A stretch of 33,482 nucleotides of DNA from an uncultured Bacteroidales bacterium (GCA_944326335.1 CALVDM010000025.1:1-33482), one strand, 5' to 3'. Counted from the stretch's first letter, positions 14,820 to 24,256 are shown. Made by a program: numbers and translations. Notes: generated by a model from the sequence alone, not told the origin.

Positions 14820-15377
14820 ATGTCTGACAACGTGAAGACCATAATGGGAATAGACCCCGGAACCAATCTCATGGGATTCGGGGTCATTCGCATTGAAGGC
14901 AGGCGTGTCTTCTTCGTGGACATGGGAGTAGCCGACATGCGAAAGGAGAAGGACCACTTCAGCAAGCTGCGCAAGGTCAGCGAGACCATGGACGAGCTGC
15001 TGGACCGCTATTCCCCTGACGAGCTTTCGGTAGAGTCCCCGTTCTACGGGAAGAACCCTCAGGTGATGCTGAAACTCGGACGGGTGCAGGGTGCCGCCAT
15101 GTCCGCAGCTCTCAGACGCGGCATTCCTGTGGCGGAATATGCTCCGAGAAAAGCGAAAATTTCCATAACCGGCGCCGGTGCGGCTTCAAAGGAACAGGTC
15201 TGCATGATGATCCGGAAAATTCTCGGTGTGGACGTGTCTCCAGAGCATCTCGATGCGACAGACGCCCTTGCCCTTGCCCTTTGCCACTATTATCACCTTA
15301 CCAATCCTCTCATGGCAGTGAAATCTTCCGGAGACTGGAAGCGTTTCATAGAGGCGAATCCTGACAGGGTGAAATAG
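14820..15377 (+). CDS. ruvC: Crossover junction endodeoxyribonuclease RuvC
   Basis: A 185-residue Holliday-junction resolvase. The four acidic catalytic residues are in place: D12 in GIDPGTN, E72 in VESPF, and D145 and D148 in HLDATDALALALCHYY, equivalent to E. coli D7, E66, D138 and D141. It normally acts as a dimer with the RuvAB branch-migration complex; ruvA and ruvB are not in this window. It starts 5 bases after serS. Confidence 0.96.
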   Translation: MSDNVKTIMGIDPGTNLMGFGVIRIEGRRVFFVDMGVADMRKEKDHFSKLRKVSETMDELLDRYSPDELSVESPFYGKNPQVMLKLGRVQGAAMSAALRRGIPVAEYAPRKAKISITGAGAASKEQVCMMIRKILGVDVSPEHLDATDALALALCHYYHLTNPLMAVKSSGDWKRFIEANPDRVK

Positions 15378-15475
15378 CATTGAGGGCATAAATTTTGCAT
15401 ATCAGCGCTTTATCCATCTTAGTTGCCGGGCCTCGGGTTTCGGTCAGGGAAATTATTTTGTGCATTTTTGAATCT

Positions 15476-18457
15476 ATGGCTAAATCTCGTCCCGCGCAAT
15501 CGGTATTGTGCATCTTCGTTGCGGCATTGCTCCTCCTGCCGTCAATCTCCACCCATGCCCAGCAGTCAATATCCGTCAAGGCTGTCCTTGAAGATGCCTC
15601 GACGGCAGAACCGGTAGGTTTCGCAACCGTGTCCCTTACACCTGAAGGAAAATCGGCCCCTTCGCGTTATGTCCTGAGTACGGCCGACGGAGCCGTGAAC
15701 CTCACGAAAGTCGCAAAGGGGAAATACACTCTGAAGGTGGAACTGATGGGCTACAGGACCTTGGAGAAGAAACTCGAGGTGACATCTTCCGTAGACCTCG
15801 GGAAACTGAAGATAGAACAGGATGTTGAAGTGCTTGAAGCTGCGAGCATATCCGCCATAGGCAATCCGATTGTGGTCAAGAAGGACACCGTGGAGTACAG
15901 CGCCACGTCTTTCAAGACATCGGACAATGACATGCTCGAGGAGTTGCTGAAGAAGCTTCCCGGTGTGGAGGTAAGTGCGGACGGTTCCATTACCGCCAAC
16001 GGGGAAACAATCACCAAGGTGATGATAGACGGAAAGGAATTCTTCCTCGATGACCCGCAGCTCGCCACAAAGAACATCCCGGCGAAAATCATAGACAAGG
16101 TGAGGGTGGTCGAGAAGAAATCCGATCAGGCGGAGTTCACCGGAATAGACGACGGGGATGAAGAGACTGTGATAGACCTTTCCGTGAAGCCGGGCATGAT
16201 GGACGGATGGTTCGGCAACGCCATGGCAGGAGGCGGACATGACCTTCCGGACAAGGGGTATTACACGGACGGGCTTTCCGCGGCGAAGGACGGCTGGAGA
16301 TACCAGGCTGCAGGCATGGCCGGACGCTTTTCTCAGAAGAGCCAGATAAGCATAATCCTCAATGCCAACAATACCAACAACAGAGGATTCAATGATTTGT
16401 CCCGCAGCATGATGCAGACCATGAGGGGGTCGAGAGGAATGGGGCGCGGCACCGGCGGAAACAGACGCAACGGAATCACGACCTCGTGGATGGCGGGTGC
16501 GAACGGGGCCTTCGAACTTCTCGACGGAGACATGGAGCTGAACGGGAACTACATGTACGGCGGCTCAAGAAACAATGTGGAGGAGCAGAGCTCGAGAACC
16601 ACATACATGGACGACGGCAGCGTTCTCATCTATGACAATGACGGACGGAGTGTCTCCGGAAGCGACGGCCACCGTCTGGGAGTCCGTCTCGAGCACAAGT
16701 TCAGCGAAAACACTTCCATATTGTTCGAACCCCAGTTCAACTTCGGGACCGGTGACTACAGCGAGTATTCCGGATTCCTGACAGTGAATGAGGCCGACGG
16801 GCAGAGAGACACCACCAACAACGGTTTTTCCGAGACTTCGGGCGCGAACCGCAACTGGACCACAAGCGGATTCCTGCTTTTCAGACAGCGTCTCGGAAAA
16901 CCGGGAAGGACACTGTCCGTGATGTTCAGATACAATTTCAGTGACAACACGCTTTTCGGTTACAACCAGTCATGGACGCAGACTTTCGATGGAGATGTAG
17001 CGCAGGACGATATAGTGAACCAGCGTTTCGACCAGAGTTCCAGAAGCTCCTCCCTTACCGGAAGGGCCGTCTATACGGAGCCTCTCGGCCATGACTTCTA
17101 TATCGAGGCCAATTACTCGTACAGTTGGAACAGAAGCACTTCCGTTAAGGACACATATAACAGCGGCGGGATTCCCGGAGACCTTCTTGACCGGGAAGGC
17201 GGGCATCTCACATACGACCCGGCAGGGGAGACATACGATGCCACATATTCCAACAACATACTCAACAGGTATGTGAACCAGAGCACCGGCATCAACTTCA
17301 TGTATCAGAAAAACAAGCTCAGGGCGCAGATAGGGGCTGCCCTGAGACCTACGGACACATATAACGAGACCAACGGAGAGGTGTACGACACACTTGTCCT
17401 GAACTGGTCCCCGCAGGCTATGCTCGCATACGACATCGACGACAACACGAATGTGAGGATGTTTTACTTCGGGCGTTCCTCGCAGCCGTCGACCTCGCAG
17501 CTCATGCCTGTGCCGGACAACTCGGACCCTCTCAACGTGTCGTTGGGAAACCCGTACCTCATACCGTATTTCAGCCACAACTTGCGTGCGATGTTCGGGT
17601 ACACCGACAAGAAGACATTCCTGTCTGTGCACGGTAATTTCCGTGCCACGCTCACGCAGGACCCGATAGTCAATGCCCAGTGGTATGACGAGAACGATGC
17701 GCAGTTCTCCATCCCTGTGAACGGGCCTCTTTCCGGCTCTGTCAGCGGCAGGGTCATGCTCAACACTCCTTTCAGCAGGGACTCCAAGTTCTCCGTATCA
17801 TCCATGACCTACCTCAGCTACAACGAGTCAAATTCGTTCATCGGCAGGACGGGCGGTTTCGATACGGGGAAATATTATGACAGCGAGAATGCGGTGTTCG
17901 ACTATGACACCTTCTATGCGGATTTTACCGCCATGGGGGATGAGATGTTCACGGAGAACAAGACCCGCAGTGTAGGGTTCACCCAGCGTCTGAGGTTCAC
18001 TTTCCGCAACGACATTGTGGAAGTCAACTTGGGCGGGAGGACAAGGCTCTCCAAGTCATGGTACACGATTTCGTCCTACAACCAGAGAGGCACATGGAAC
18101 AATCAGGTGGACGCCTCGGTGAACTGGACAATTCCTGGAGGCGTCAACCTCATCTCGAGCGTTGACTACAATTGGTACAACGGCTACACCACACCGCAGG
18201 AGGATGAAATCATCCTCAACGCTGAGGTGAACAAACTTCTGCTCAAGGACAAGTTCACAGTGGCGTTGAAGGCCTATGATATCTTCAACCAGTCAAAGAA
18301 CCTTTCGGTGACAGACGAGTCAAACTACCATCTTGAGACGAGGAACAACACTCTCGGAAGGTACCTGATACTCTCCCTTACATACAGGTTCGGGACGTTC
18401 AACGGACCTGGTCCGGGAGCAGGACGCGGGCACATGGGCCCTATGCATCGGCGTTGA
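15476..18457 (+). CDS. Outer-membrane beta-barrel family protein (TonB-receptor-like)
   Basis: A 993-residue outer-membrane protein. A signal peptide (hydrophobic CIFVAALLLLP, cleavage likely after THA at about residue 28) is followed by a carboxypeptidase-regulatory-like Ig domain (about 32-120) and a plug-like region (about 130-240) containing LLKKLPGVEV and GKEFFLDDP. A long barrel follows, with aromatic alternating strands, and ends in a Gly/Arg/Pro-rich tail instead of a classical terminal Phe. A Gly/Arg-rich loop lies near residues 315-330. No SusD-like gene is next to it, so a polysaccharide-utilization role is not supported; the substrate is unknown. I chose ATG 15476 because it yields the signal peptide; an upstream TTG at 15395 does not. 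The last 17 bases overlap rluD. Confidence 0.87.
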   Translation: MAKSRPAQSVLCIFVAALLLLPSISTHAQQSISVKAVLEDASTAEPVGFATVSLTPEGKSAPSRYVLSTADGAVNLTKVAKGKYTLKVELMGYRTLEKKLEVTSSVDLGKLKIEQDVEVLEAASISAIGNPIVVKKDTVEYSATSFKTSDNDMLEELLKKLPGVEVSADGSITANGETITKVMIDGKEFFLDDPQLATKNIPAKIIDKVRVVEKKSDQAEFTGIDDGDEETVIDLSVKPGMMDGWFGNAMAGGGHDLPDKGYYTDGLSAAKDGWRYQAAGMAGRFSQKSQISIILNANNTNNRGFNDLSRSMMQTMRGSRGMGRGTGGNRRNGITTSWMAGANGAFELLDGDMELNGNYMYGGSRNNVEEQSSRTTYMDDGSVLIYDNDGRSVSGSDGHRLGVRLEHKFSENTSILFEPQFNFGTGDYSEYSGFLTVNEADGQRDTTNNGFSETSGANRNWTTSGFLLFRQRLGKPGRTLSVMFRYNFSDNTLFGYNQSWTQTFDGDVAQDDIVNQRFDQSSRSSSLTGRAVYTEPLGHDFYIEANYSYSWNRSTSVKDTYNSGGIPGDLLDREGGHLTYDPAGETYDATYSNNILNRYVNQSTGINFMYQKNKLRAQIGAALRPTDTYNETNGEVYDTLVLNWSPQAMLAYDIDDNTNVRMFYFGRSSQPSTSQLMPVPDNSDPLNVSLGNPYLIPYFSHNLRAMFGYTDKKTFLSVHGNFRATLTQDPIVNAQWYDENDAQFSIPVNGPLSGSVSGRVMLNTPFSRDSKFSVSSMTYLSYNESNSFIGRTGGFDTGKYYDSENAVFDYDTFYADFTAMGDEMFTENKTRSVGFTQRLRFTFRNDIVEVNLGGRTRLSKSWYTISSYNQRGTWNNQVDASVNWTIPGGVNLISSVDYNWYNGYTTPQEDEIILNAEVNKLLLKDKFTVALKAYDIFNQSKNLSVTDESNYHLETRNNTLGRYLILSLTYRFGTFNGPGPGAGRGHMGPMHRR

Positions 18458-19541
18458 GCCTTCCTGCGTAACCCCTCCATTTTTCTATGAGCGCGGCCAT
18501 GTCTTCAGGCAGAGGCGAGTCGAAAAGCATCTTTTCCTTTGTCTTGGGGTGAACGAATCCCAGAGTCTTGGCATGCAGGGCCTGGCGCGGCATTATCTTG
18601 AAGCAGTTTTCTATGAACTGCCTGTATCTGGCGTAGATGGTACCCTTCCTTATCTCGGCCCCGTCGTATCTTTCATCGTTGAACAGGGGATGACCTATCC
18701 AGTTGAAGTGTACCCTTATCTGATGAGTCCTTCCTGTCTCGAGACGGCATTCCACGACGGTCACGAAGCCGAATCTTTCGAGCACCCTGTAGTGGGTTAC
18801 CGCATGTTTGCCGTAGTCTCCTTCGGGAAACACCTTGAATCTCATCCTGTCGTTCGGGTCTCTGCCGATGTTCCCCGTGATGGTGCCCTCGTCCTCCTTG
18901 AGGTTCCCCCACACTACCGCGACATATCTCCTGTCTATCGAGTGTACGAAGAACTGCTTCGCAAGGTCGAGCTGTGACTCTTCGTTCTTGGCCACCACGA
19001 GAAGGCCCGATGTGTCCTTGTCAATCCTGTGTACGAGGACTCCCATCCGCTCATCCGCCCCGTCCGGGCCCTGGCTTATACCGAGATGCCATGCGAGAGC
19101 GTTCACAAGCGTCCCGGAGAAGTGTCCGTGTCCCGGATGCACCACCATGCCGGCCTTCTTGTTCAGGACAAGCAGGTCGTCGTCTTCATACACGATGTCG
19201 AGAGGTATGTCTTCAGGCAGGATTTCAAGGCCGCGCCTCTGGTAAGGCATCACGAAGGATATGACATCCCCGGGCCTCACAATACAGTTGGCCTTGGCCG
19301 TCTTCCCGTTCACCTTCACGTATTCCTCCTTGATGGCAAGCTGTATGCGGTGTCTCGATGTATTCTCGAGGTGCGTCGCGAGATACTTGTCCACACGCAT
19401 GGGCGTCTGCCCCTTGTCGAGTTCGAGCCTGAAATGTTCGAACATTTCACGCTGCTCGTCATCGATGTCCTCGTCAACGCTCTGGTCGAAGTCCGGGCAG
19501 AGGGGAAAATCCTCGTCTGTGTCGAATATCTTGCGTGTCAT
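18441..19541 (-). CDS. rluD: RluD-family 23S rRNA pseudouridine synthase
   Basis: A 366-residue RluA-superfamily enzyme expected to convert uridines in 23S rRNA helix 69 to pseudouridine. An S4 RNA-binding domain occupies about 45-100, and the catalytic aspartate is D174 in HRIDKDTSGLLVVAKN. RTHQIRVH follows further on. The N-terminal 45 residues form an acidic extension rich in Asp and Glu, which is not part of the E. coli enzyme. Its start overlaps the PASTA gene stop by 4 bases (ATGA) and its 3' end overlaps the beta-barrel gene by 17 bases. RluC or RluA-type specificity cannot be excluded. Confidence 0.9.
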   Translation of the reverse strand: MTRKIFDTDEDFPLCPDFDQSVDEDIDDEQREMFEHFRLELDKGQTPMRVDKYLATHLENTSRHRIQLAIKEEYVKVNGKTAKANCIVRPGDVISFVMPYQRRGLEILPEDIPLDIVYEDDDLLVLNKKAGMVVHPGHGHFSGTLVNALAWHLGISQGPDGADERMGVLVHRIDKDTSGLLVVAKNEESQLDLAKQFFVHSIDRRYVAVVWGNLKEDEGTITGNIGRDPNDRMRFKVFPEGDYGKHAVTHYRVLERFGFVTVVECRLETGRTHQIRVHFNWIGHPLFNDERYDGAEIRKGTIYARYRQFIENCFKIMPRQALHAKTLGFVHPKTKEKMLFDSPLPEDMAALIEKWRGYAGRLNADA

Positions 19542-20374
19542 TTCCGTGCGGCGTTTCCTTCCATGGTATCTTCCTCCTCCTCCTCTTCTTCAGGGACAGG
19601 CACCTTGCTGATGTCCGTGGTGAGGTAGAGCGAGATGTCCATTCCCATAAGCAGAGGGATGTCCCCGTAGTCAGGCTCCTGCATATACACCACTGCATTG
19701 AGGGAATCCGAATATGTCCTGACAGTCTCGTCGAAGATTATATCCTTTATGTTCAGTGAATTGTCATGGATGGACTCTATCGCGTTCCTGTATTTCATGC
19801 CCGTCACCACCGGTGCATAGGTCACGCAGTCGTCGTTGTTCAGGCCGAGCACGAGGTCTATTTTTGATTCGCTCTCTATCATGGTTCCGGCGGGAATCTC
19901 CACCCCGTCGTGCATCTGCTTCAGCACATTGTTGGTCGCTATGTCTGTCACATATTCCAGCCTCCCTATCTGGAGACCCTTGGAGAGTATTTCGGCCTTC
20001 GCCTGTCTCATGGAATATCCCACGAGGTTCGGCATCATCACTTTCTTGGGGTTCACCGCATTTATTGTGAGCAGAATCCTGCGCCCTTCCTTGACCTTGC
20101 TGCCCGGTGCCGGATTCTGTCTGAATATCAGACCTTTACCCATCCTCTTCACATAGACGGAATCTATGACCTCGAGCCTCATCTTTCCCGGCTCGGCCAG
20201 CCTGGAGGCTTCCTCGAGGCTCCTGTTCGTGAAATCAGGCACGCTTATCTCGAGGTTGTGCCTTGTGATTTTGTCGAGGAGCACCCTCGTCCCGGATATG
20301 AGTGCGATGACAAGTATTATCCCTGCAAGGATGTTCGCTGTTATGCGGTTGAACAAGAAATCTCTGATTTTCAT
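19538..20374 (-). CDS. PASTA-domain membrane protein
   Basis: A 278-residue protein with a short cytoplasmic N-terminus, one membrane helix at about 12-30, and three PASTA repeats: about 43-108, 111-178 and 185-255. The tail is very acidic, with seven consecutive Glu at 262-268. PASTA domains bind peptidoglycan or beta-lactam-like ligands in PBPs and Ser/Thr kinases; here there is no kinase or transpeptidase domain, so it may act as a wall sensor or scaffold. Linkage to an RluD-type gene is common in Bacteroidota. It overlaps rluD by 4 bases and follows the LysE gene by 9 bases. Confidence 0.88.
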   Translation of the reverse strand: MKIRDFLFNRITANILAGIILVIALISGTRVLLDKITRHNLEISVPDFTNRSLEEASRLAEPGKMRLEVIDSVYVKRMGKGLIFRQNPAPGSKVKEGRRILLTINAVNPKKVMMPNLVGYSMRQAKAEILSKGLQIGRLEYVTDIATNNVLKQMHDGVEIPAGTMIESESKIDLVLGLNNDDCVTYAPVVTGMKYRNAIESIHDNSLNIKDIIFDETVRTYSDSLNAVVYMQEPDYGDIPLLMGMDISLYLTTDISKVPVPEEEEEEEDTMEGNAARK

Positions 20375-20383
20375 ATTCCTACA

Positions 20384-21040
20384 TCAATTAAATAACTGTG
20401 CTCCCCTGAATATGAGCCTGAAGAGGCCTTCTCCTATGAGCACAATGCCTATGACTATTATGATTGCACCGGTGATGCGGTTTATCCAGATTATTGTCCT
20501 GAGTCTGAATCTTTTCCTGAAGTGACTGAGCAGCCAGGTCGTCACGAACCAGTAGAATGTGGCTCCGAGGCTCACGGACAGGATGACAGGGGCCACTCTC
20601 CAGTCCGACCTGTCCAGGGGCCCGATTCCGAAGAAGGCGAACAGGGCGAAAATCACGAATATCGCCCCGGGGTTCGACAGCCCCATGGCTATTGCCTGGA
20701 GAAAGTCCTTTACGGAAATCGGCGAGCGGCTGTTTTCCGTAGCCTTGATTTTCCTGAACGGGTCGGAAGTGCTCATGCACCAGCCGAGTATGGTTACCAC
20801 AAGCCCCCCTGCAAGCAGAATCAGTTCCCGGTTCTCGTTAATGAGCCTTTCAGCGGCAGCGAGGGCGAAGATGGCGATTATGGAGAAGACAGTGTCCACG
20901 ACGCATGCCCCCATCCCGGTTATGAAACCTGCCTTGTGGCCCTTGCTGAGAGATTTCTGGATGACGAGTATCGCAATCGGCCCGATAGGGGCAGAAGCGC
21001 AGATGCCTATGGCGAATCCTTTCAAGATATCCAGAAACAT
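20384..21040 (-). CDS. LysE-family amino-acid exporter-like protein
   Basis: A 218-residue membrane protein with about six hydrophobic helices. The N-terminal GFAIGICASAPIGPIAILVI is the LysE/RhtB signature with its conserved Pro-Gly-Pro type turn (here PIGPI). A second conserved stretch, AMGLSNPGAIFVIFALFAF, lies mid-protein. Members export amino acids or related small molecules; the substrate is not readable from sequence. It is the first gene of a three-gene minus-strand unit with the PASTA protein and rluD, and a TAAATTTG box lies 23 bases upstream. Confidence 0.9.
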   Translation of the reverse strand: MFLDILKGFAIGICASAPIGPIAILVIQKSLSKGHKAGFITGMGACVVDTVFSIIAIFALAAAERLINENRELILLAGGLVVTILGWCMSTSDPFRKIKATENSRSPISVKDFLQAIAMGLSNPGAIFVIFALFAFFGIGPLDRSDWRVAPVILSVSLGATFYWFVTTWLLSHFRKRFRLRTIIWINRITGAIIIVIGIVLIGEGLFRLIFRGAQLFN

Positions 21041-21062
21041 AATTCAAAATCGAATAATCCTA

Positions 21063-21070
21063 CAAATTTA
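21063..21070 (-). promoter_or_regulatory. Predicted -7 promoter box of the LysE-PASTA-rluD unit
   Basis: TAAATTTG on the minus strand matches TAnnTTTG, 23 bases upstream of the LysE start. No clear -33 is seen. Confidence 0.55.
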
Positions 21071-21107
21071 GCTATAAAAGCCGAGATAGGGAAATAAAAA
21101 TTTTGTG

Positions 21108-21115
21108 TAATTTTG
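21108..21115 (+). promoter_or_regulatory. Predicted -7 promoter box of lnt
   Basis: TAATTTTG matches TAnnTTTG and lies 17 bases upstream of the ATG at 21133, implying a nearly leaderless transcript of about 10 bases. This supports ATG 21133 over the upstream TTG at 21103. Confidence 0.5.
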
Positions 21116-21132
21116 TCTGCAAATTTTCCGAG

Positions 21133-22800
21133 ATGAACAGAAAGAATACGAATTTGCTTTTTGCAGGTTTTTCTGTGGCGTTCGCAGTCCTCATGTCCGT
21201 CCCTTTCATCGTGCCGCATACCGGCTTCCTTGCACTGGCTGGATTCCTCCCGCTGCTGATGATGGACAGGATTGCAACCATGAACGGGACAAGACATTTC
21301 TGGGCCTGGCATTACCTGTCTTTCGTGCTGTGGAACGCATTCACCACATTCTGGGTCTGCAACGCAACCGTCGGGGGAGGCATTTTCGCGGTCCTGGCGA
21401 ATTCATTCCAGATGTCTGTGATTTTCGGACTGTTCAGATTCAGCAGGAAGAGGTTCACCGGGGCTCTGCCTTATGTCTTCCTCGCGGCAGCCTGGATTGC
21501 ATGGGAGAGGGCGTATTTCAATGTGGACATATCATGGCCATGGCTCGTGCTCGGAAACGCCTTCGCCGGCTCAGTGAAGTCCGTCCAGTGGTATGAGTAC
21601 ACCGGTTCGCTCGGAGGCTCGCTGTGGATATGGGCGTCCAACCTTTCCATATTCGGGCTTCTCACGGCTCTTTCCGACGGCAGGTGGTCATCTGCATTCA
21701 ACATCAAGGCAAAGGTGGCTTCCGTGTCCGGATGCATTGTACTCCTTGTCGGCCCGTTCGTGCTTTCACATGTCATTTACGACAGATATGAGGAAAGGGA
21801 AGACCCCCTCGAGGTGCTCATCGTGCAGCCGGACATAGACCCGTACAACAAGTTCACCGCAATGACTCAGCAGCAGCAGAACGCCGTTTTCCTCTCCCAG
21901 GCCGGGGAGGCTCTCGCATACAGGCAGAACGATACGTCTGCCGGGCCGCTTCTCGTGCTCGCTCCCGAGACATTCACAAACGATGTGGTGACCAATGACC
22001 TTTACATGAGCCGTACACTGAGGAGTTTCGACAGCTTCCTGGAAAATTACCCCGGTGTCAGCATCCTTTTCGGAGCATCTTCATATACGTATCTCAACTC
22101 GGCCCAAAGGCCATCCCATACTGCCCGCAGGGTGCGTGACGGCCGGTGGGTGGAATCACATAATTCGGCGATAATGACAGACGGCTCCGGACATGCGGAA
22201 ATTTTCCACAAGAACAAGCTCGTCGTGGCTGTTGAGATGACACCGTATCCGGCGATATTCTGCAGGATAGACGACATGCTCGGCGGCGTGATGGGACGTA
22301 ACGTGGGACAGGATTCGATTTCTCTCCTCCACGTCCGCAGCACAGGCGGGGACATACCTCTTGGCTGCGCAATCTGCTATGAGTCCGTGTATGGGGAATA
22401 TTGCACCGGATACGTGCGCAAGGGAGCCGAGGTGCTGGCGATAATCACCAATGACGCGTGGTGGGGGAACACCCCGGGCTACAGGCAGCACCTGAGATAT
22501 GCGAGCCTGAGGGCCATAGAAACGAGGCGCAGCATCGCGAGATGCGCCAATACCGGTATCTCGGCGATAATTGACCAGCGGGGGAATATCCTTGAAAAGA
22601 CGGAATGGTGGAAGCAGGACGTCCTCAGGGGACACATAAACAGGAACGACCGCCAGACTTTCTTCGTCAGGAACGGGGACATAACCGGCCGTGTATGCAC
22701 ATTCGTGTTCTGGCTTCTGCTTGCGGCCCTCGCAGTCAGGGTTCTCCTGCTCCGGAAGAACGCTCCGCAGCATCGTAAAGGGAAACATACTTCCTTGTGA
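21133..22800 (+). CDS. lnt: Apolipoprotein N-acyltransferase
   Basis: A 555-residue inner-membrane enzyme that adds the third acyl chain to the N-terminal cysteine of lipoproteins. About six membrane helices fill residues 5-215, followed by a nitrilase-like periplasmic domain (about 225-500) and a last helix at about 520-540. The catalytic triad is visible: E279 in APETF, K360 in FHKNKLV, and C415 in ICYESVYGEY. Length is a little above the E. coli protein (512). The 3' end overlaps the thioredoxin-like gene on the other strand by 65 bases. Confidence 0.94.
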   Translation: MNRKNTNLLFAGFSVAFAVLMSVPFIVPHTGFLALAGFLPLLMMDRIATMNGTRHFWAWHYLSFVLWNAFTTFWVCNATVGGGIFAVLANSFQMSVIFGLFRFSRKRFTGALPYVFLAAAWIAWERAYFNVDISWPWLVLGNAFAGSVKSVQWYEYTGSLGGSLWIWASNLSIFGLLTALSDGRWSSAFNIKAKVASVSGCIVLLVGPFVLSHVIYDRYEEREDPLEVLIVQPDIDPYNKFTAMTQQQQNAVFLSQAGEALAYRQNDTSAGPLLVLAPETFTNDVVTNDLYMSRTLRSFDSFLENYPGVSILFGASSYTYLNSAQRPSHTARRVRDGRWVESHNSAIMTDGSGHAEIFHKNKLVVAVEMTPYPAIFCRIDDMLGGVMGRNVGQDSISLLHVRSTGGDIPLGCAICYESVYGEYCTGYVRKGAEVLAIITNDAWWGNTPGYRQHLRYASLRAIETRRSIARCANTGISAIIDQRGNILEKTEWWKQDVLRGHINRNDRQTFFVRNGDITGRVCTFVFWLLLAALAVRVLLLRKNAPQHRKGKHTSL

Positions 22801-24256
22801 CACAGCCTTTCCTGTCCACTGCCGTGATGTACGGGAGCACCGACAGGTCCAGAGAGTCGAACAGGGCACCTGCAGTGTCCGCGCTGGAATCTATTACGGC
22901 ATCGATGTCCACAGCGAGGAATTTCGCCTTCCTGTCAGCCCTCGATATCGAGTCGGCGGCATGCAGCTCCTCCCTGCAGTAATTGCAGCCTTCCGTGTAG
23001 AATATCACTGTCACATCCCTGAGCCGGTCAAGCCTGGTCTCCACTGTCTTATCCTTTCCACGGGATTTCATTGTCCCTGACACTTCTATTGCCGGCAGCC
23101 TTCTGCCTTCCGCCCCCTTTCCGAGCAGGTCTTTCAGGATTCCTGCGTATGCGAGGACCTTCAGCGAATCCCCGCTGTCTGTCCAGACACCGCGTTCTCC
23201 TTCAATGTATCTGTCTATCAGATATCCGAGCCCGCATTTCAGGCCTTCACCCCGGTTGCTCCCGAGCCAGTACATGAGGTCTCCGGTCATCTGCCTGAAC
23301 GACAGTGTGTCGCCTTTGGCCAGAGTCCTGGACGCTATCCCGTTGCACACGGACTTTACCTGGCTGCAGCCTGGATTCTTTCCGTACCCGCTGAAGAGCA
23401 TGTCATAGAACGCCGCTGATTCTTCGCTGCCGTATTCTGCCGGTGAACAGTAGATGTCGAGCAGCTGTTTCAATGCAAAAGAATCGAGTTTCCTCCCGAG
23501 TATGACGCCCGTCTTCGAGACAAGGAACAGCCCGGGAGTCTGGAGTATCCCGTATTTCATCTGGTATCCGGATTTGACTTCAGGGTCCCAGAGGTGCACA
23601 ACCCTGCATCCCGGGTTGTCGAACCGGAGATAGCCGGAAATGAAGCCGAGCCAGGCTTCCTTCGACTGTCCGGTGTAGACGGCGTAGAAGTCCACCTTGT
23701 ATTTGCTCTCCCCGAGTATGTTGCGCAGCATTATGCTCTCCGCCTTGCATGTGGGGCATCCGCTGTCGTAGAAGAACAGGACGGAAAGCCTGCCGCCGTA
23801 TCCTGTGTCACCGAACAGGGAGACCATTCTCCCGTCCCTGTCCTCCATGACCAGTTCCGGGGCTCTGTTCCCGATGAGTGACTGTCTGTTGAATTCCGCG
23901 AATATCCGTGCGTTCAGGAAGTCTATTTCACTGTGCATCTTCACTTCCCCGGGAGCGAACCACCTGTCGTAGATGTGGATGGCGACCGTTTCGTCTCCCA
24001 TGAGCTTCGACTCGACATATCCGCTGTACAGCTTCAGTGCCGTGAACTGCCGCACAAGGGAGTCCGAGCAGCTTCCGATAAGGAAATCCACCTCCTCGCA
24101 CTTTACCTGCGCAGGCTCCTTCCCGATGGCGAGAATATATTCGTCGAGTTTCTTCCCGAGGGCTTCCGTGACAGCCGTGTCCAACTGGGCCGAAGCCATG
24201 GCGGGCACCGGCATGAGGCAGATGACAGATGTCAGTATGAAGGCGGACAGACGCAT
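22736..24256 (-). CDS. Secreted tandem thioredoxin-like protein (two CxxC motifs)
   Basis: A 506-residue predicted periplasmic protein. The signal peptide ends in AMASA (about residue 23). A TlpA/ResA-like fold follows an N-terminal alpha-helical segment: CPTC at 167-170 and the cis-Pro loop QTPGLFLV at 239-246. After a linker with several cysteines, a second fold carries CNYC at 424-427 and a cis-Pro LPYITAV at 474-480. Such proteins usually act in periplasmic disulfide reduction or cytochrome maturation; the partner here is unknown. I chose ATG 24256, which overlaps the coaD stop as TGATG; a GTG one codon upstream is the alternative. The last 65 bases overlap lnt. Confidence 0.82.
   Translation of the reverse strand: MRLSAFILTSVICLMPVPAMASAQLDTAVTEALGKKLDEYILAIGKEPAQVKCEEVDFLIGSCSDSLVRQFTALKLYSGYVESKLMGDETVAIHIYDRWFAPGEVKMHSEIDFLNARIFAEFNRQSLIGNRAPELVMEDRDGRMVSLFGDTGYGGRLSVLFFYDSGCPTCKAESIMLRNILGESKYKVDFYAVYTGQSKEAWLGFISGYLRFDNPGCRVVHLWDPEVKSGYQMKYGILQTPGLFLVSKTGVILGRKLDSFALKQLLDIYCSPAEYGSEESAAFYDMLFSGYGKNPGCSQVKSVCNGIASRTLAKGDTLSFRQMTGDLMYWLGSNRGEGLKCGLGYLIDRYIEGERGVWTDSGDSLKVLAYAGILKDLLGKGAEGRRLPAIEVSGTMKSRGKDKTVETRLDRLRDVTVIFYTEGCNYCREELHAADSISRADRKAKFLAVDIDAVIDSSADTAGALFDSLDLSVLPYITAVDRKGCVTRKYVSLYDAAERSSGAGEP

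Noticed and set aside
15395-15475. Longer N-terminus for the outer-membrane protein from a TTG at 15395
   Set aside because: It would bury the signal peptide 27 residues inside the protein; ATG 15476 gives a normal exported start.
19562-19590. Glu-rich microsatellite-like tract at the PASTA gene end as a phase-variable repeat
   Set aside because: The codons are mixed GAA and GAG, the run is short, and nothing shows slippage; it is simply an acidic tail.
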